A stretch of DNA of 52,466 nt from Flavobacteriales bacterium (lineage in GTDB: Bacteria; Bacteroidota; Bacteroidia; Flavobacteriales_D; Sanyastnellaceae), in NCBI GenBank assembly GCA_002863125.1, contig PKEB01000002.1, forward strand, positions 1-52,466, given 5' to 3'. The position numbers and the translations under genes were made by a program. The notes beneath the pieces are model-generated. The model saw only the letters and a list, made by a program, of their open reading frames with translations, was not told the DNA's origin and did no database searches. Positions 24,890 through 34,682 of this stretch are shown here, one piece after another. Numbering within the stretch: position 1 is the stretch's first letter; each line of letters starts with the position of its first letter.

Positions 24890-27800
24890 TGCGTAAGCAC
24901 CTCTTGAACATCCCTTTCCTTGCCACCCTTGCGTGCTTGGCTGTCTCAGCAGCCTCAGCGCAAGTCATCATCAATGAGTTTTCGGCCAGCAACTACACGC
25001 TGGGCGTCAACGGTGATAACGAAGATTACATCGAATTTTATAACGAAGGCCCTGCGGAGGTTGACCTCGACGGCCACTGGTTATCCGACAATCCGGACAA
25101 CCCGCAGATGTTTGAAATACCGGCGGGCACAACCGTGCCGGCGGGTGGCTACCTGCTGATAATTTGCTCCAACGAGGGGGAAGTCCCCGAGAATCTCTAT
25201 GTCGGAGGCAGCTTGAACACGAATTTCAAGGTGACGCAGACGATGGGGGAATCGGTCGTGTTCTCAGATCCTGCGGGTAACATCCTGGAATCGTACACCT
25301 TTTACGAAGACTGGACGCCGACACAGGCGGACCACAGCTGGTCCCGTGATGCGGATGGTTCAGCCGGTCAGTGGCGTGTCTGCACGAATCCCACGCCGGG
25401 CAATCCCAACGGCGGAAACCTCTACATCGAGTACGCACCTACCCCGCAGTTCCAAGAAGAATCCGGTTACTATGCGGGCGGTACCAATGTGGCCATTACA
25501 GCTCCTGTTGGCTACGACATCCGATACACGACGGACGGATACGCACCGACCCCGGGCAGCCCCTTGTACACGGGACCCATCGCGGTCAATGAAACGACGG
25601 TCATCCGTGCGCGGTGTTTTGACCCGACTGGCGCCTACGCGGATTCGCACATCAACACCAACACCTATTTCACTGGCAATGACAACCACAGCATCATCGT
25701 GGTTTCGGTGTCAGGCGACGAACAGGAGGACGGCCAATGGCCCGGTGGCTGGGGTGGGGGAGCGGACGAGCCGTGCCACGTTGAGTTTTTCCATCCCGAC
25801 GGTACTTACTGGTGCGAGGGTTCAGGCGACTCCAACGAGCACGGCAATGACTCGAATGCCTACCCACAAAAGGGATTTGACTACATCACACGCGATCAAA
25901 TGGGCCACAGCTACGGCTTGCTGGAGCCGCTCTTCCACGTGAAGGAGCGCGACGTATACCAGCGTTTGATCTTCAAAGCTGCGGCGAACGACAATTACCC
26001 AAGCTCCGGTGGTGGACACATCCGGGATGCCTACGTGCAGACGCTCAGCCATTTGGCGGATCTGCACGTCGACGAACGAACCAACGAAAGCTGCATCGTC
26101 TACCTCAATGGCGAATACTGGGGCGTTTACGAGTACCGTGAAAAGGTGGATGACCTTGATTTTACCACGGAGTACTACGATCAACCGCGTCACTTTGTGG
26201 ACTTCATCAAAACGTGGGGCGGTACGTGGGTAGAGTACGGAGACGATGCCGATTGGATGCCGCTTGTGAACTTTGTGACCGGTCAAGACATGACCGATCC
26301 GGATAACTACGATTACGTCACAAGCGTCTACAACGTGATGAGCCTCATCGACTATTACCTGCTGAATTCTTTCACGGTATGCGCTGATTGGTTGAATTGG
26401 AATACCGCTTGGTGGCGTGGTCGCCATCCCGATGGCAGCGGTAAGAAGTGGCGCTACGCGTTGTGGGACATGGACAACACGTTTGGCCATGGTGCAAACT
26501 ACACCGGTGTACCGTCCCAAGGTGCGGACGCCGATCCCTGCAATCCCGAGTCACTCGGTAACGTGGGCGGGCAAGGTCACATCCCGATTTTCAATTCCTT
26601 AATGGAAAATGAAGATTTCTGGGCCACCTACATCAACCGCTGGGCGGACTTGAGCAACACGCACTTCAGCTGTGACAACATGCACGCTGTGCTGGATAGC
26701 ATGATCAACGTCATCGAGCCCGAGATGGATCGTCACATCGATCGTTGGGGCGGGAGCTACGACGGCTGGATGGCCAACGTGGACGAAATCCACGACTTCA
26801 TCGAGGAGCGGTGCGCGGAAATGCTCATCAACGGCCTCGAGGATTGCTATGAAGTGGAATCTGTAACGCTGACCCTCATCATCGACGGAATGGGCGAGGT
26901 GCAGGTGAATTCGGTGGATATTGGCCCCTTCGACGTGCCGATGGATGCGACTTACTTTGCTGGTGTTCCGATGGAGCTCACAGCTGAAGAGTCGATGGGC
27001 GAGGTCTTCTTGTTTTGGCAGGTACTGGACGGGGACATCACCCTGAACGACCCCACCAATCCGTACCTCGGTTTCACTTTGAACGGCGATGCGACCTTGG
27101 TTGCTTACTTCGCTGCGAATGCCGATCCCCAGGAGACGACGTTCGTGGTGGATCCTCCCGGTGCGGGAGAAATTTATGTGGACGGTACGGCCTTGTTGAA
27201 TTACCCGGCAACCGAATTGCTCGACTACGGCGCACACGACGTCCAAGCCGTCGGTCTGGATCAATGGCACGTCTTCACGGGCTGGTCCTCAACCGGTCCC
27301 CAAGTGGCGCCGTCCATGGCCAATGCCGCTGGAAGCATCTCCGTCACCGAACCCGCTACGTACACGGCTCACTTCAATGTGATTGAACACAGCGACCTGA
27401 AGGTCCGGGTGGAGCCACCGAACAAAGGTGTTGTCCGCATCGAAGGCGGTGCGGTCATTGTCACGGACGAATGGGAAGGTGGCCTTGAAATCGCGGGCTT
27501 GCTGAACGCGGATGCAGCACCGGTGGAACATTGGGCTTTCGACCGATGGGAAATTGCCAATGCCGCACCGAATCCCAGCGCAACATCCGCGAACATCACC
27601 TTTCCCAAGCAAGACGAAGAAGAACTCGTGGCTTACTTCGTGCCGATTGATTTCGCCGTATATGTCCCAACGGCATTCAGCCCGAACAACGATGGATTGA
27701 ACGACGCGTTCATGCCAGTTGGCACCTCGTTTGTCGCTGAAACGTACCACTTGATTGTCATCAACCGATGGGGAGAAAAGGTGTTTGAATCGTTCGACCC

Positions 27801-27939
27801 GAAGGAGCCTTGGATTGGCCAGCACCAAGGCGGCGATCACTTCGTCCGCGATGGCCAGTACATGTACCGATTGGAAGTTCAGTCGGTGCACGAGATGGTG
27901 CCGCGGAGCTATACAGGCAGCGTAACGGTCGTTCGCTAA
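24886..27939 (+). CDS. Secreted CotH-type kinase with type B T9SS sorting domain
   Basis: A 1017-residue exported protein whose start overlaps the lysyl oxidase stop. Order of parts: signal peptide to about residue 25 (SAASAQ), lamin-tail domain (VIINEFSASN, DYIEFYN; about 26-150), a chitobiase C-terminal-like strand domain (YTTDGYAPTPGSPLYTGPI), then the CotH kinase domain (about 265-660) with RDAYVQTLSH, YLNGEYWGVYEYREK and ALWDMDNTFGHG (Asp528/Asp530, likely metal-binding acids). Two InlB-like beta repeats (about 675-895) and a gliding-motility C-terminal domain (PTAFSPNNDGLND, NRWGEKVFES) follow. CotH proteins of Bacillus phosphorylate spore-coat proteins; the substrate here is unknown. 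Confidence 0.9.
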   Translation: MMRKHLLNIPFLATLACLAVSAASAQVIINEFSASNYTLGVNGDNEDYIEFYNEGPAEVDLDGHWLSDNPDNPQMFEIPAGTTVPAGGYLLIICSNEGEVPENLYVGGSLNTNFKVTQTMGESVVFSDPAGNILESYTFYEDWTPTQADHSWSRDADGSAGQWRVCTNPTPGNPNGGNLYIEYAPTPQFQEESGYYAGGTNVAITAPVGYDIRYTTDGYAPTPGSPLYTGPIAVNETTVIRARCFDPTGAYADSHINTNTYFTGNDNHSIIVVSVSGDEQEDGQWPGGWGGGADEPCHVEFFHPDGTYWCEGSGDSNEHGNDSNAYPQKGFDYITRDQMGHSYGLLEPLFHVKERDVYQRLIFKAAANDNYPSSGGGHIRDAYVQTLSHLADLHVDERTNESCIVYLNGEYWGVYEYREKVDDLDFTTEYYDQPRHFVDFIKTWGGTWVEYGDDADWMPLVNFVTGQDMTDPDNYDYVTSVYNVMSLIDYYLLNSFTVCADWLNWNTAWWRGRHPDGSGKKWRYALWDMDNTFGHGANYTGVPSQGADADPCNPESLGNVGGQGHIPIFNSLMENEDFWATYINRWADLSNTHFSCDNMHAVLDSMINVIEPEMDRHIDRWGGSYDGWMANVDEIHDFIEERCAEMLINGLEDCYEVESVTLTLIIDGMGEVQVNSVDIGPFDVPMDATYFAGVPMELTAEESMGEVFLFWQVLDGDITLNDPTNPYLGFTLNGDATLVAYFAANADPQETTFVVDPPGAGEIYVDGTALLNYPATELLDYGAHDVQAVGLDQWHVFTGWSSTGPQVAPSMANAAGSISVTEPATYTAHFNVIEHSDLKVRVEPPNKGVVRIEGGAVIVTDEWEGGLEIAGLLNADAAPVEHWAFDRWEIANAAPNPSATSANITFPKQDEEELVAYFVPIDFAVYVPTAFSPNNDGLNDAFMPVGTSFVAETYHLIVINRWGEKVFESFDPKEPWIGQHQGGDHFVRDGQYMYRLEVQSVHEMVPRSYTGSVTVVR

Positions 27940-27944
27940 ACGGC

Positions 27945-28661
27945 ATGACCGTTTCCCTTTGGTCTGGTCCCCGCAACTGCAGCACAGCCTTGATGTACAG
28001 CTTTGCGCAGCGGCCGGACTTTGGGGTCGTTGATGAGCCCTTATTCGCGCATTTCTTGCAGCAAACCGGGGCGGAACGACCATCCCGTGCCGAGGTGCTT
28101 TCTGTTATGCCCACCGTGCGTGCGGATATCCTGCCTACCCTCAAGCGCGACAACGCGCACGTTTTTCTGAAACACATGGCCAATCATACCGAGGGCTGGC
28201 CGGAGCCGCGCGATTTCGGAACACACAAGCACGTGCTGCTTACCCGCCATCCGCGAAAGGTGTTGAAGTCGTACCGGGCCCACATCGATTCGCCCACGGC
28301 ACTGGATTTGTGCTACCACCACCAACATCGCTGGCTTGAGCGCTGCGAGGCGGAAGGTTGGCCGGTGGTCGTATTGGATTCCGATCGCCTCGTAGCGGCG
28401 CCAGAACAGTCCTTGAGGGCGCTCATGGATTGGCTGGGCGTGGACTTTGATCCGTGCATGCTCAAGTGGCCAGCTGGTTCGCGTCAGGAAGACGGACCAT
28501 GGGCCAAATACTGGTACCACCGCGTGCATGCCTCCACCGGATGGGAGAAGGTCCCGGCGACTGACTTGGATTCCTTACCGCCTGTCGATGAGCGGTTCTT
28601 ACCTTTAGTTGCAGAAACCGAGCCGCTCTTCGAATTGCTGCGCGCTCGTGCATTGAACTGA
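27945..28661 (+). CDS. PAPS-type sulfotransferase-like protein
   Basis: A 238-residue cytoplasmic protein starting 5 bp after the CotH gene. SGPRNCSTALMYSF near the N-terminus fits the 5'-phosphosulfate-binding loop (SxPRxxST) of sulfotransferases, and LLTRHPRKVLKSY fits the 3'-phosphate-binding motif. Proteins of this subgroup are often annotated as sulfotransferase or branched-chain-aminotransferase-like because related domains occur fused to a class IV aminotransferase in some eukaryotes. The next gene is exactly such an aminotransferase. True activity and substrate are unknown; no signal peptide is present, so it does not obviously act on the two secreted operon partners. Confidence 0.82.
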   Translation: MTVSLWSGPRNCSTALMYSFAQRPDFGVVDEPLFAHFLQQTGAERPSRAEVLSVMPTVRADILPTLKRDNAHVFLKHMANHTEGWPEPRDFGTHKHVLLTRHPRKVLKSYRAHIDSPTALDLCYHHQHRWLERCEAEGWPVVVLDSDRLVAAPEQSLRALMDWLGVDFDPCMLKWPAGSRQEDGPWAKYWYHRVHASTGWEKVPATDLDSLPPVDERFLPLVAETEPLFELLRARALN

Positions 28662-28665
28662 TCCC

Positions 28666-29571
28666 ATGGCAAAATTCAACCAACCTGACCCACGCAACGC
28701 GGAGACCCTTGTTTGGGTCAACGGACTCGTGCCCCGCGCGGAGGCCAAAGTGAGTGTGCTCGACAGTGTGGTGCAAGGCGGTGATGCCGTGTGGGAGGGC
28801 CTGCGCATCCTCAACGGGCGAGCGTTGCAACTCAATGAGCACATCAGCCGCTTGCTGGACTCAGCCCATGCACTCGCCTTTGCCGCCATTCCGACCCGAT
28901 CGGAAGTGGAGGATGCCATTTTTGCCACCCTCAAAGCCAATGGCATGTCGGACGGTGTGCATTGCCGGATCACTCTGACGCGTGGCATGAAAAGCACGAG
29001 CGGCATGGACCCGCGACTCAACGTTTTTGGAACCACGTTGATTGTGTTGCCCGAATACAAAGGCATGGTCTACGGCGACGAAGGCATACGGCTGGTGACC
29101 TCAGCCATTCGCCGCAACAACCCCGCATTCCTCGATTCCAAGATCCACCACAACAACTTGCTCAACAACATCCTCGCGAAGATCGAGGCCAACGTCGCGG
29201 GGGTGGACGATGCCTTGATGCTCGATGGCGAAGGCTTCATTGCTGAGACCAACGCGACCAATGTGTTTGCCATCCGCGAAGGCACCCTTGTGACGCCGAC
29301 TGCGGTAGCCTGCCTGCCCGGATTGACGCGGCAATTGGTGTTGGAACTGGCGCACGGAGCGAATATTCCCGTGGAAGAACGCCGCGTGAGCCTGACGGAA
29401 TTTTACACCGCGGATGAGGTCTTCACGACTGGAACGATGGGCGGCTTGGCGCACGTGGTGGAAATCGATGGACGGCGCATCGGCGCGTCAACGGGCATGG
29501 GTCCGGTCACCGAGCGACTGCAGGACATCTACCGCACCCAAAGCTGGGAACAGGCGGTGCCGCTGCGTTAA
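28666..29571 (+). CDS. Class IV aminotransferase (branched-chain/D-amino-acid aminotransferase-like)
   Basis: A 301-residue fold-type IV PLP enzyme. Features are WVNGLVPRAEAKVSVLD at the start, KIHHNNLL with the PLP-binding Lys159 (same number as E. coli IlvE), FIAETNATNVFAI (phosphate-binding loop) and EVFTTGTMGGLAHV. Substrate could be a branched-chain amino acid, a D-amino acid or 4-amino-4-deoxychorismate-like compound; sequence alone does not decide. It begins 4 bp after the sulfotransferase-like gene and ends with a 4-bp convergent overlap with the EamA transporter. Confidence 0.88.
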   Translation: MAKFNQPDPRNAETLVWVNGLVPRAEAKVSVLDSVVQGGDAVWEGLRILNGRALQLNEHISRLLDSAHALAFAAIPTRSEVEDAIFATLKANGMSDGVHCRITLTRGMKSTSGMDPRLNVFGTTLIVLPEYKGMVYGDEGIRLVTSAIRRNNPAFLDSKIHHNNLLNNILAKIEANVAGVDDALMLDGEGFIAETNATNVFAIREGTLVTPTAVACLPGLTRQLVLELAHGANIPVEERRVSLTEFYTADEVFTTGTMGGLAHVVEIDGRRIGASTGMGPVTERLQDIYRTQSWEQAVPLR

Positions 29572-30440
29572 GGCGATGATCTTTGCTCCCAGCGCCGTTT
29601 GAGCACGGTGTTGACGGTCACAGACAGGATGACCAACCCGATGCCGGCCAAGGCCCATTGATTGAGGTGCTCGTCGAACAGCAGCAAGCCGAAAATGAAT
29701 GCAAGAACGGCTCCGAAGTACTTGAATGGCATGATGACGTTGGCCTCGCCTTGGTGAAGGGCAAACGTCATGGCCACCTGCGCTACCATGCTCAGCAGGC
29801 CCACAGCCAATGCGAGCAGCCATTCGTTGCCAACTGGCGGAACCCAAGTAAACGCCGTCCACCCTCCGGTCACCGGCACGGCGACGAGGTGAAACCAGAT
29901 GACCACCCCAACCGGGTGATCCGTTTCGCGGCACTTCATTGTGGCCAGGTAGGCCACCGCGGCAGCCATGGCGCTGCTCACGCCCAGCCCGAAATAGAGC
30001 CAGTTGATCCGTGGATCGAATCCCTTGACCATGAGCACTCCGGCAAACGCGGTGGCGAAGAACAGCCACTGCACTGGCCGCATCGAGCGCTGGCCATCAA
30101 AGTACCGGGCGAGCAATACGGTGAAGATGGGGGACAGGTACTGGATGACCGTGGCACTCGCAATGGGGATGAACCGCAGCGTGTGAAAGAAGGTGGCGAG
30201 TCCAATCGTGCCGAAAATGCCGCGGATGAGGAGCCATTTGCGGTTGACCCCGAACAGGGAATATCCGTTCCACCACAGCCAGCCGCCTGTGAGAACCAAG
30301 GAGATGACCGAGCGTAAGAATACCAGTTCCTGCGTTGGCAAATGCGCCAATGCCTTGACGCACAAATTGGCAGCGGTGTACAAGATGGTCGCCAGGACCA
30401 TCCACGCTATGCCCGATGTGGCTCGTCCGGTTGCCGCCAT
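29568..30440 (-). CDS. EamA/DMT-family transporter
   Basis: A 290-residue inner-membrane protein with ten hydrophobic helices in two EamA halves. VFLRSVISLVLT in helix two and TVIQYLSPIFTVLLA in helix four are typical of the drug/metabolite superfamily; the second half repeats the pattern (VIMPFKYFGAVLAFIFG, FDEHLNQWALAGIGLVI). Family members export or import small metabolites such as amino acids and S-adenosylmethionine; the substrate here is unknown. Its ATG shares one base with the icmF stop (TAATG), so the two are probably translationally coupled. Confidence 0.87.
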   Translation of the reverse strand: MAATGRATSGIAWMVLATILYTAANLCVKALAHLPTQELVFLRSVISLVLTGGWLWWNGYSLFGVNRKWLLIRGIFGTIGLATFFHTLRFIPIASATVIQYLSPIFTVLLARYFDGQRSMRPVQWLFFATAFAGVLMVKGFDPRINWLYFGLGVSSAMAAAVAYLATMKCRETDHPVGVVIWFHLVAVPVTGGWTAFTWVPPVGNEWLLALAVGLLSMVAQVAMTFALHQGEANVIMPFKYFGAVLAFIFGLLLFDEHLNQWALAGIGLVILSVTVNTVLKRRWEQRSSP

Positions 30441-33400
30441 TACATGTTGCGGCGGTAGGCACCGCCCACTTCAAACAGCGCATCGCTCAACTGACCTAGG
30501 GTGCAGTGCTTGGCACTTACCAGCAGCGATTCGAACACGTTGTTCCCTTCGATGGCGGCGGACTTCACAGCATCGATGGCATGCGTTGAAGCTTCAGCGT
30601 GGCTGTCGTGGATGCGTGCGACCTGTTCCAGCTGGGATTCCTTTTCTGCAGCCTCGGCCCGAATGACCTCACCGGGGGTGAGCGTGGGTGAACCGTTCTT
30701 GGCGAGGAAGGTATTGACCCCGATGATGGGGAATTCGCCTGTGTGCTTTAGGGTCTCATAATGCAAACTCTCCTCCTGGATGCGCGAGCGCTGGTACATG
30801 GTTTCCATCGCTCCGATGACGCCGCCGCGTTCGGTGATGCGGTCAAATTCAACCATCACGGCTTCTTCAACGAGATCGGTCAAGGCTTCGATGATGTAGG
30901 ACCCTTGAAGTGGGTTCTCGTTCTTCGTCAGGCCGAGCTCTTTGTTGATGATGAGCTGGATGGCCATGGCGCGGCGCACACTGTGTTCCGTGGGCGTTGT
31001 GATGGCCTCGTCGTACGCATTGGTGTGCAATGAATTGCAGTTGTCGTAGATGGCGTACAGCGCTTGCAATGTGGTGCGGATGTCGTTGAAATCGATTTCC
31101 TGCGCGTGCAGCGAACGGCCCGACGTCTGGATGTGGTACTTGAGCATTTGGGCGCGTGCGGATGCCCCATACTTCTCGCGCATGGCTTTGGCCCAGATGC
31201 GCCGGGCCACGCGGCCGATGACTGCATACTCTGGATCGATGCCGTTGGAGAAGAAAAAGCTCAGATTGGGCCCGAATTCGTTCAAATCCATGCCTCGGCT
31301 CAAGTAGTACTCGACGTAGGTAAAACCGTTCGCAAGGGTAAAGGCCAATTGCGTAATCGGATTGGCCCCTGCTTCGGCGATGTGGTACCCACTGATTGAG
31401 ACGCTGTAGAAATTGCGGATGGAGCGGTCAATGAACGAGGCCTGCACATCACCCATCAGTCGCAAGGCAAACTCCGTGGAGAATATGCACGTGTTCTGGG
31501 CTTGGTCCTCTTTTAAAATATCGGCCTGAACCGTGCCGCGCACTTGGCTCATCGCCTCTGCTTGCAACCGGCTGTGCACCTTGACAGGCAATACCTCATC
31601 GCCGGTGCATCCCAGCAGCAACAGGCCCAAACCGTTGTGCCCTTCAGGCAGGTCGCCAAGGTAGGTCGGGCGTTTCAACCCCTTGTCTTCCCATTTGGCT
31701 TTCAGGACGCGTTCGACCTCGCTTTCGAGGCCTTCGGCACGGATGTACTTCTCGCAGTGTTGATCCACTGCGGCGTTCAGGAAGAACGCAAGTAAAATGG
31801 GAGCAGGGCCGTTGATGGTCATCGACACACTGGTCGTCGGGTCGCAGAGGTCGAATCCGCTGTAGAGTTTCTTGGTATCGTCAAGACAGCAGACGCTCAC
31901 ACCGCTGTTACCCACCTTGCCGTAGATGTCCGGACGTCGATCGGGATCGCGTCCATAGAGCGTAACGCTGTCAAAGGCAGTGGACAGCCGTTTAGCCGGC
32001 ATTCCCTGTGATACATAGTGGAATCGCTTGTTGGTTCGCTCCGGTCCGCCTTCTCCAGCAAACATGCGCGCCGGATCCTCACCCTGGCGCTTGAATGGAT
32101 AAATGCCCGCCGTGTAGGGGAAACTGCCAGGCAAGTTTTCCTGCAAAGACCACCGCGTCAAATCGCTCCAACCGCTCAGCCGAGGCACGGCGATTTTCGG
32201 GATGTCGAGGTGGGAAAGGCTTTTGCCCGTGGTTTGAACGTTGATGTCCTCGCCGCGCACTTGATAGGTAAATACTTCGGATTCGTACCGATCGCGCAAT
32301 TCGGGCCACTGTTCTAACCACTCCAAGACCTTTGGATCCATGTCCAATTGCAACGCGTGTGCCTTGGCTTCAATGGATCCCGCCGCTTCGTCCACCAATG
32401 CTTGCGCTGTCTGCAACGCTTGCAGTTGGCCCGCCGTGGCAGCTTGCTTTTCGGTCCAGTCGTTGTAGTGCCGGATCTGCTCGGCAATCTCGCTGAGGTA
32501 ACGGGTGCGTTTGGGCGGGATGACGAATTGCTTTTCACTTGAAGCGTCTCCTTTAGCAGCGGGCACGTTCAATTCCACCTCCGTTCGCTCGGTCAGCAAG
32601 TTCATGACCATGCTAAAGAGCTGATTCGTTCCCGGGTCGTTGAATTGGGAAGCGATGGTCCCAACGATGGGCAGGTCTTCGTCTTGGGCGTCCCAGAGGT
32701 CGTGGTTGCGCTTGAATTGCTTTCGCACGTCGCGGATGGCATCGAGGCCGCCTCGCTTGTCAAACTTGTTGATGGCCACAATGTCGGCAAAGTCGAGCAT
32801 GTCGATTTTTTCCAACTGGGTAGCGGCGCCGAATTCCGGCGTCATGATGTACAGGGCCACGTCGCTGTGGTCCATGATTTCAGTATCGCTTTGGCCGATG
32901 CCACTGGTCTCGAGGACGATGAGGTCAAATCCTGAAACGCGCAACACGTCCAGTCCCTCTGCCACGTGCTTGGACAGGGCGAGGTTGGATTGACGCGTGG
33001 CCAGTGAGCGCATGTACACCCGTTCGTTGTTGATGGCGTTCATGCGGATGCGGTCCCCGAGGAGGGCGCCGCCGGTTTTGCGCTTCGACGGGTCGACGCT
33101 GATCAGGCCGATGCGCTTCTCCGGGAAAGCGGCGAGGAAGCGGCGAACCAATTCGTCGACCATGGAGGATTTGCCGGCACCACCGGTTCCGGTGACGCCT
33201 AAAACCGGCACCTCGGGGATGTCACTATGGGCCGCTCGGAAGGCTTGTTGAAAGCCGTCCGGATCGAGCTCAGCGGCTGTGATGCACCGCGCAATGGCCC
33301 GCGGCGAAGCACTGGACAAGGCACTGAATTCCTCGCTCAACGTGTCTGCAACTTCAATGGTGGTGAAGTCGCACCGCTGGATGAGGTCATTGATCATACC

Positions 33401-33799
33401 CTGCAGTCCCATGGCGCGCCCGTCGTCCGGGTGGTAGATGCGTTCGATGCCGTAGGCGTGGAGTTCTTCGATTTCCTCCGGAAGGATGGTTCCGCCACCG
33501 CCTCCGAAAATGCGGATGTGGCCCGCACCGCGCTCATCCAGGAGGTCTTTCATGTACTTGAAATACTCGATGTGGCCGCCTTGGTAGGAAGTCATGGCAA
33601 TGGCTTGAGCGTCTTCCTGGATGGCACAATTGACCACTTCATCTACACTGCGGTCGTGGCCGAGGTGAATGACCTCGCAACCGGAACGTTGCATGATGCG
33701 GCGCATGATGTTGATGGCGGCATCGTGACCATCGAATAGGCTGGCAGCCGTGACGATGCGAACGTTGTGCTGGGGGGTGTAGACGGTTTCTTTTTTCAT
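30440..33799 (-). CDS. icmF: Isobutyryl-CoA mutase fused (IcmF)
   Basis: A 1119-residue cobalamin enzyme interconverting isobutyryl-CoA and n-butyryl-CoA, with its own G-protein chaperone. Order: B12-binding domain (1-145) with [10 protein letters not shown], where His25 is the predicted lower cobalt ligand; MeaB-type GTPase domain (about 195-430) with P-loop GTGGAGKSS (204-212); linker; CoA mutase barrel (about 540-1119). The active-site stretch [10 protein letters not shown] and the segment [17 protein letters not shown] follow the IcmF pattern, not the TYTMR-type pattern of methylmalonyl-CoA mutase. ATG 33799 is chosen over an 18-codon extension that would cross the promoter. Confidence 0.94.
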   Translation of the reverse strand: MKKETVYTPQHNVRIVTAASLFDGHDAAINIMRRIMQRSGCEVIHLGHDRSVDEVVNCAIQEDAQAIAMTSYQGGHIEYFKYMKDLLDERGAGHIRIFGGGGGTILPEEIEELHAYGIERIYHPDDGRAMGLQGMINDLIQRCDFTTIEVADTLSEEFSALSSASPRAIARCITAAELDPDGFQQAFRAAHSDIPEVPVLGVTGTGGAGKSSMVDELVRRFLAAFPEKRIGLISVDPSKRKTGGALLGDRIRMNAINNERVYMRSLATRQSNLALSKHVAEGLDVLRVSGFDLIVLETSGIGQSDTEIMDHSDVALYIMTPEFGAATQLEKIDMLDFADIVAINKFDKRGGLDAIRDVRKQFKRNHDLWDAQDEDLPIVGTIASQFNDPGTNQLFSMVMNLLTERTEVELNVPAAKGDASSEKQFVIPPKRTRYLSEIAEQIRHYNDWTEKQAATAGQLQALQTAQALVDEAAGSIEAKAHALQLDMDPKVLEWLEQWPELRDRYESEVFTYQVRGEDINVQTTGKSLSHLDIPKIAVPRLSGWSDLTRWSLQENLPGSFPYTAGIYPFKRQGEDPARMFAGEGGPERTNKRFHYVSQGMPAKRLSTAFDSVTLYGRDPDRRPDIYGKVGNSGVSVCCLDDTKKLYSGFDLCDPTTSVSMTINGPAPILLAFFLNAAVDQHCEKYIRAEGLESEVERVLKAKWEDKGLKRPTYLGDLPEGHNGLGLLLLGCTGDEVLPVKVHSRLQAEAMSQVRGTVQADILKEDQAQNTCIFSTEFALRLMGDVQASFIDRSIRNFYSVSISGYHIAEAGANPITQLAFTLANGFTYVEYYLSRGMDLNEFGPNLSFFFSNGIDPEYAVIGRVARRIWAKAMREKYGASARAQMLKYHIQTSGRSLHAQEIDFNDIRTTLQALYAIYDNCNSLHTNAYDEAITTPTEHSVRRAMAIQLIINKELGLTKNENPLQGSYIIEALTDLVEEAVMVEFDRITERGGVIGAMETMYQRSRIQEESLHYETLKHTGEFPIIGVNTFLAKNGSPTLTPGEVIRAEAAEKESQLEQVARIHDSHAEASTHAIDAVKSAAIEGNNVFESLLVSAKHCTLGQLSDALFEVGGAYRRNM

Positions 33800-33820
33800 T
33801 GAAGTCAACCTGAGGTACCG

Positions 33821-33828
33821 CAAAGGTA
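33821..33828 (-). promoter_or_regulatory. Promoter element for icmF
   Basis: TACCTTTG on the minus strand matches TAnnTTTG and lies 21 nt before the icmF ATG. Confidence 0.58.
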
Positions 33829-33857
33829 GCAGGTTGAGGACCGTTGCGTGCATGCGC

Positions 33858-33865
33858 TATTTTCG
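33858..33865 (+). promoter_or_regulatory. Promoter-like element for rluF
   Basis: TATTTTCG differs from TAnnTTTG at one base and ends 4 nt before the rluF ATG. It is divergent from the icmF promoter, about 30 bp away. Confidence 0.45.
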
Positions 33866-33869
33866 CGGC

Positions 33870-34583
33870 ATGGAAAACGACGAAGGCATTCGGATCAACA
33901 AGTACTTCACGCAGGTGGGGTATTGCTCGCGTCGTGCTGCGGACAAACTTATCGATGCGGGCGCGGTCAAGATCAATGGCCAGGTGCCGGAGAAGGGAAC
34001 CAAGGTGATGCCGGGCGATGTTGTAACCGTTCGTGGCAAAGTTGTGTCAACGGATGCAGAGAAGGAGCATGTGTACCTCGCCGTTCACAAGCCTGTGGGC
34101 ATCGTTTGTACCACGGACCAGCGCCGCGAGAAGGACAACATTGTGGATTTTGTCAATTACCCAACGCGGGTGTTTCCCGTTGGTCGGTTGGATAAGATGA
34201 GCGAAGGGCTCATTCTGATGACGGATGACGGCGAAATCGTCAACCACATCCTGCGGGAGCGCCACGGCCACGAAAAGGAATACATCGTCACCGTCAACCG
34301 CCCGTACGACGACGCCTTCCTACGCTCGATGTCGCGAGGAGTTCACATCTTGGACACGACCACGCGTCCCTGTAAGGTGGAGCGCTTGTCGCCGACGGTT
34401 TTCAAAATCATTTTGGTGCAGGGCTTGAACCGTCAAATCCGCCGCATGTGCGAGGCATTGGGCCACCGCGTAGTGCGCCTTAAGCGCGTCCGTATCATGC
34501 AATTGGAGCTTGATGTTCCGCCCGGAAAGTGGCGTCACCTCACGGAGGCCGAGGTGAAACGGCTGTGGGGGAGAGGCAAATGA
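33870..34583 (+). CDS. rluF: 23S rRNA pseudouridine synthase, RluF-type
   Basis: A 237-residue enzyme of the RsuA/RluB/RluF group. An S4 RNA-binding domain spans residues 7-55 (RINKYFTQVGYCSRRAADKL). The catalytic domain has GRLDKMSEGLILMTDDG with catalytic Asp108, EYIVTVNRPYDDAFL and GLNRQIRRMCEALGHRVVRL, the last being closest to RluF, which modifies U2604 of E. coli 23S rRNA (and tRNA-Tyr U35). The start at 33870 removes a 12-codon extension and places the ATG 4 nt after a promoter-like TATTTTCG. It is divergent from icmF. Confidence 0.92.
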   Translation: MENDEGIRINKYFTQVGYCSRRAADKLIDAGAVKINGQVPEKGTKVMPGDVVTVRGKVVSTDAEKEHVYLAVHKPVGIVCTTDQRREKDNIVDFVNYPTRVFPVGRLDKMSEGLILMTDDGEIVNHILRERHGHEKEYIVTVNRPYDDAFLRSMSRGVHILDTTTRPCKVERLSPTVFKIILVQGLNRQIRRMCEALGHRVVRLKRVRIMQLELDVPPGKWRHLTEAEVKRLWGRGK

Positions 34584-34682
34584 TGCCCATGTAGCGGAAT
34601 TCCGCTATTTTGCGCTTTCAATTGAACAAGCAACGTTTTGCCAATGCGGCTTGTTTTGCTTGCAGACCCTGAAATACCATTC

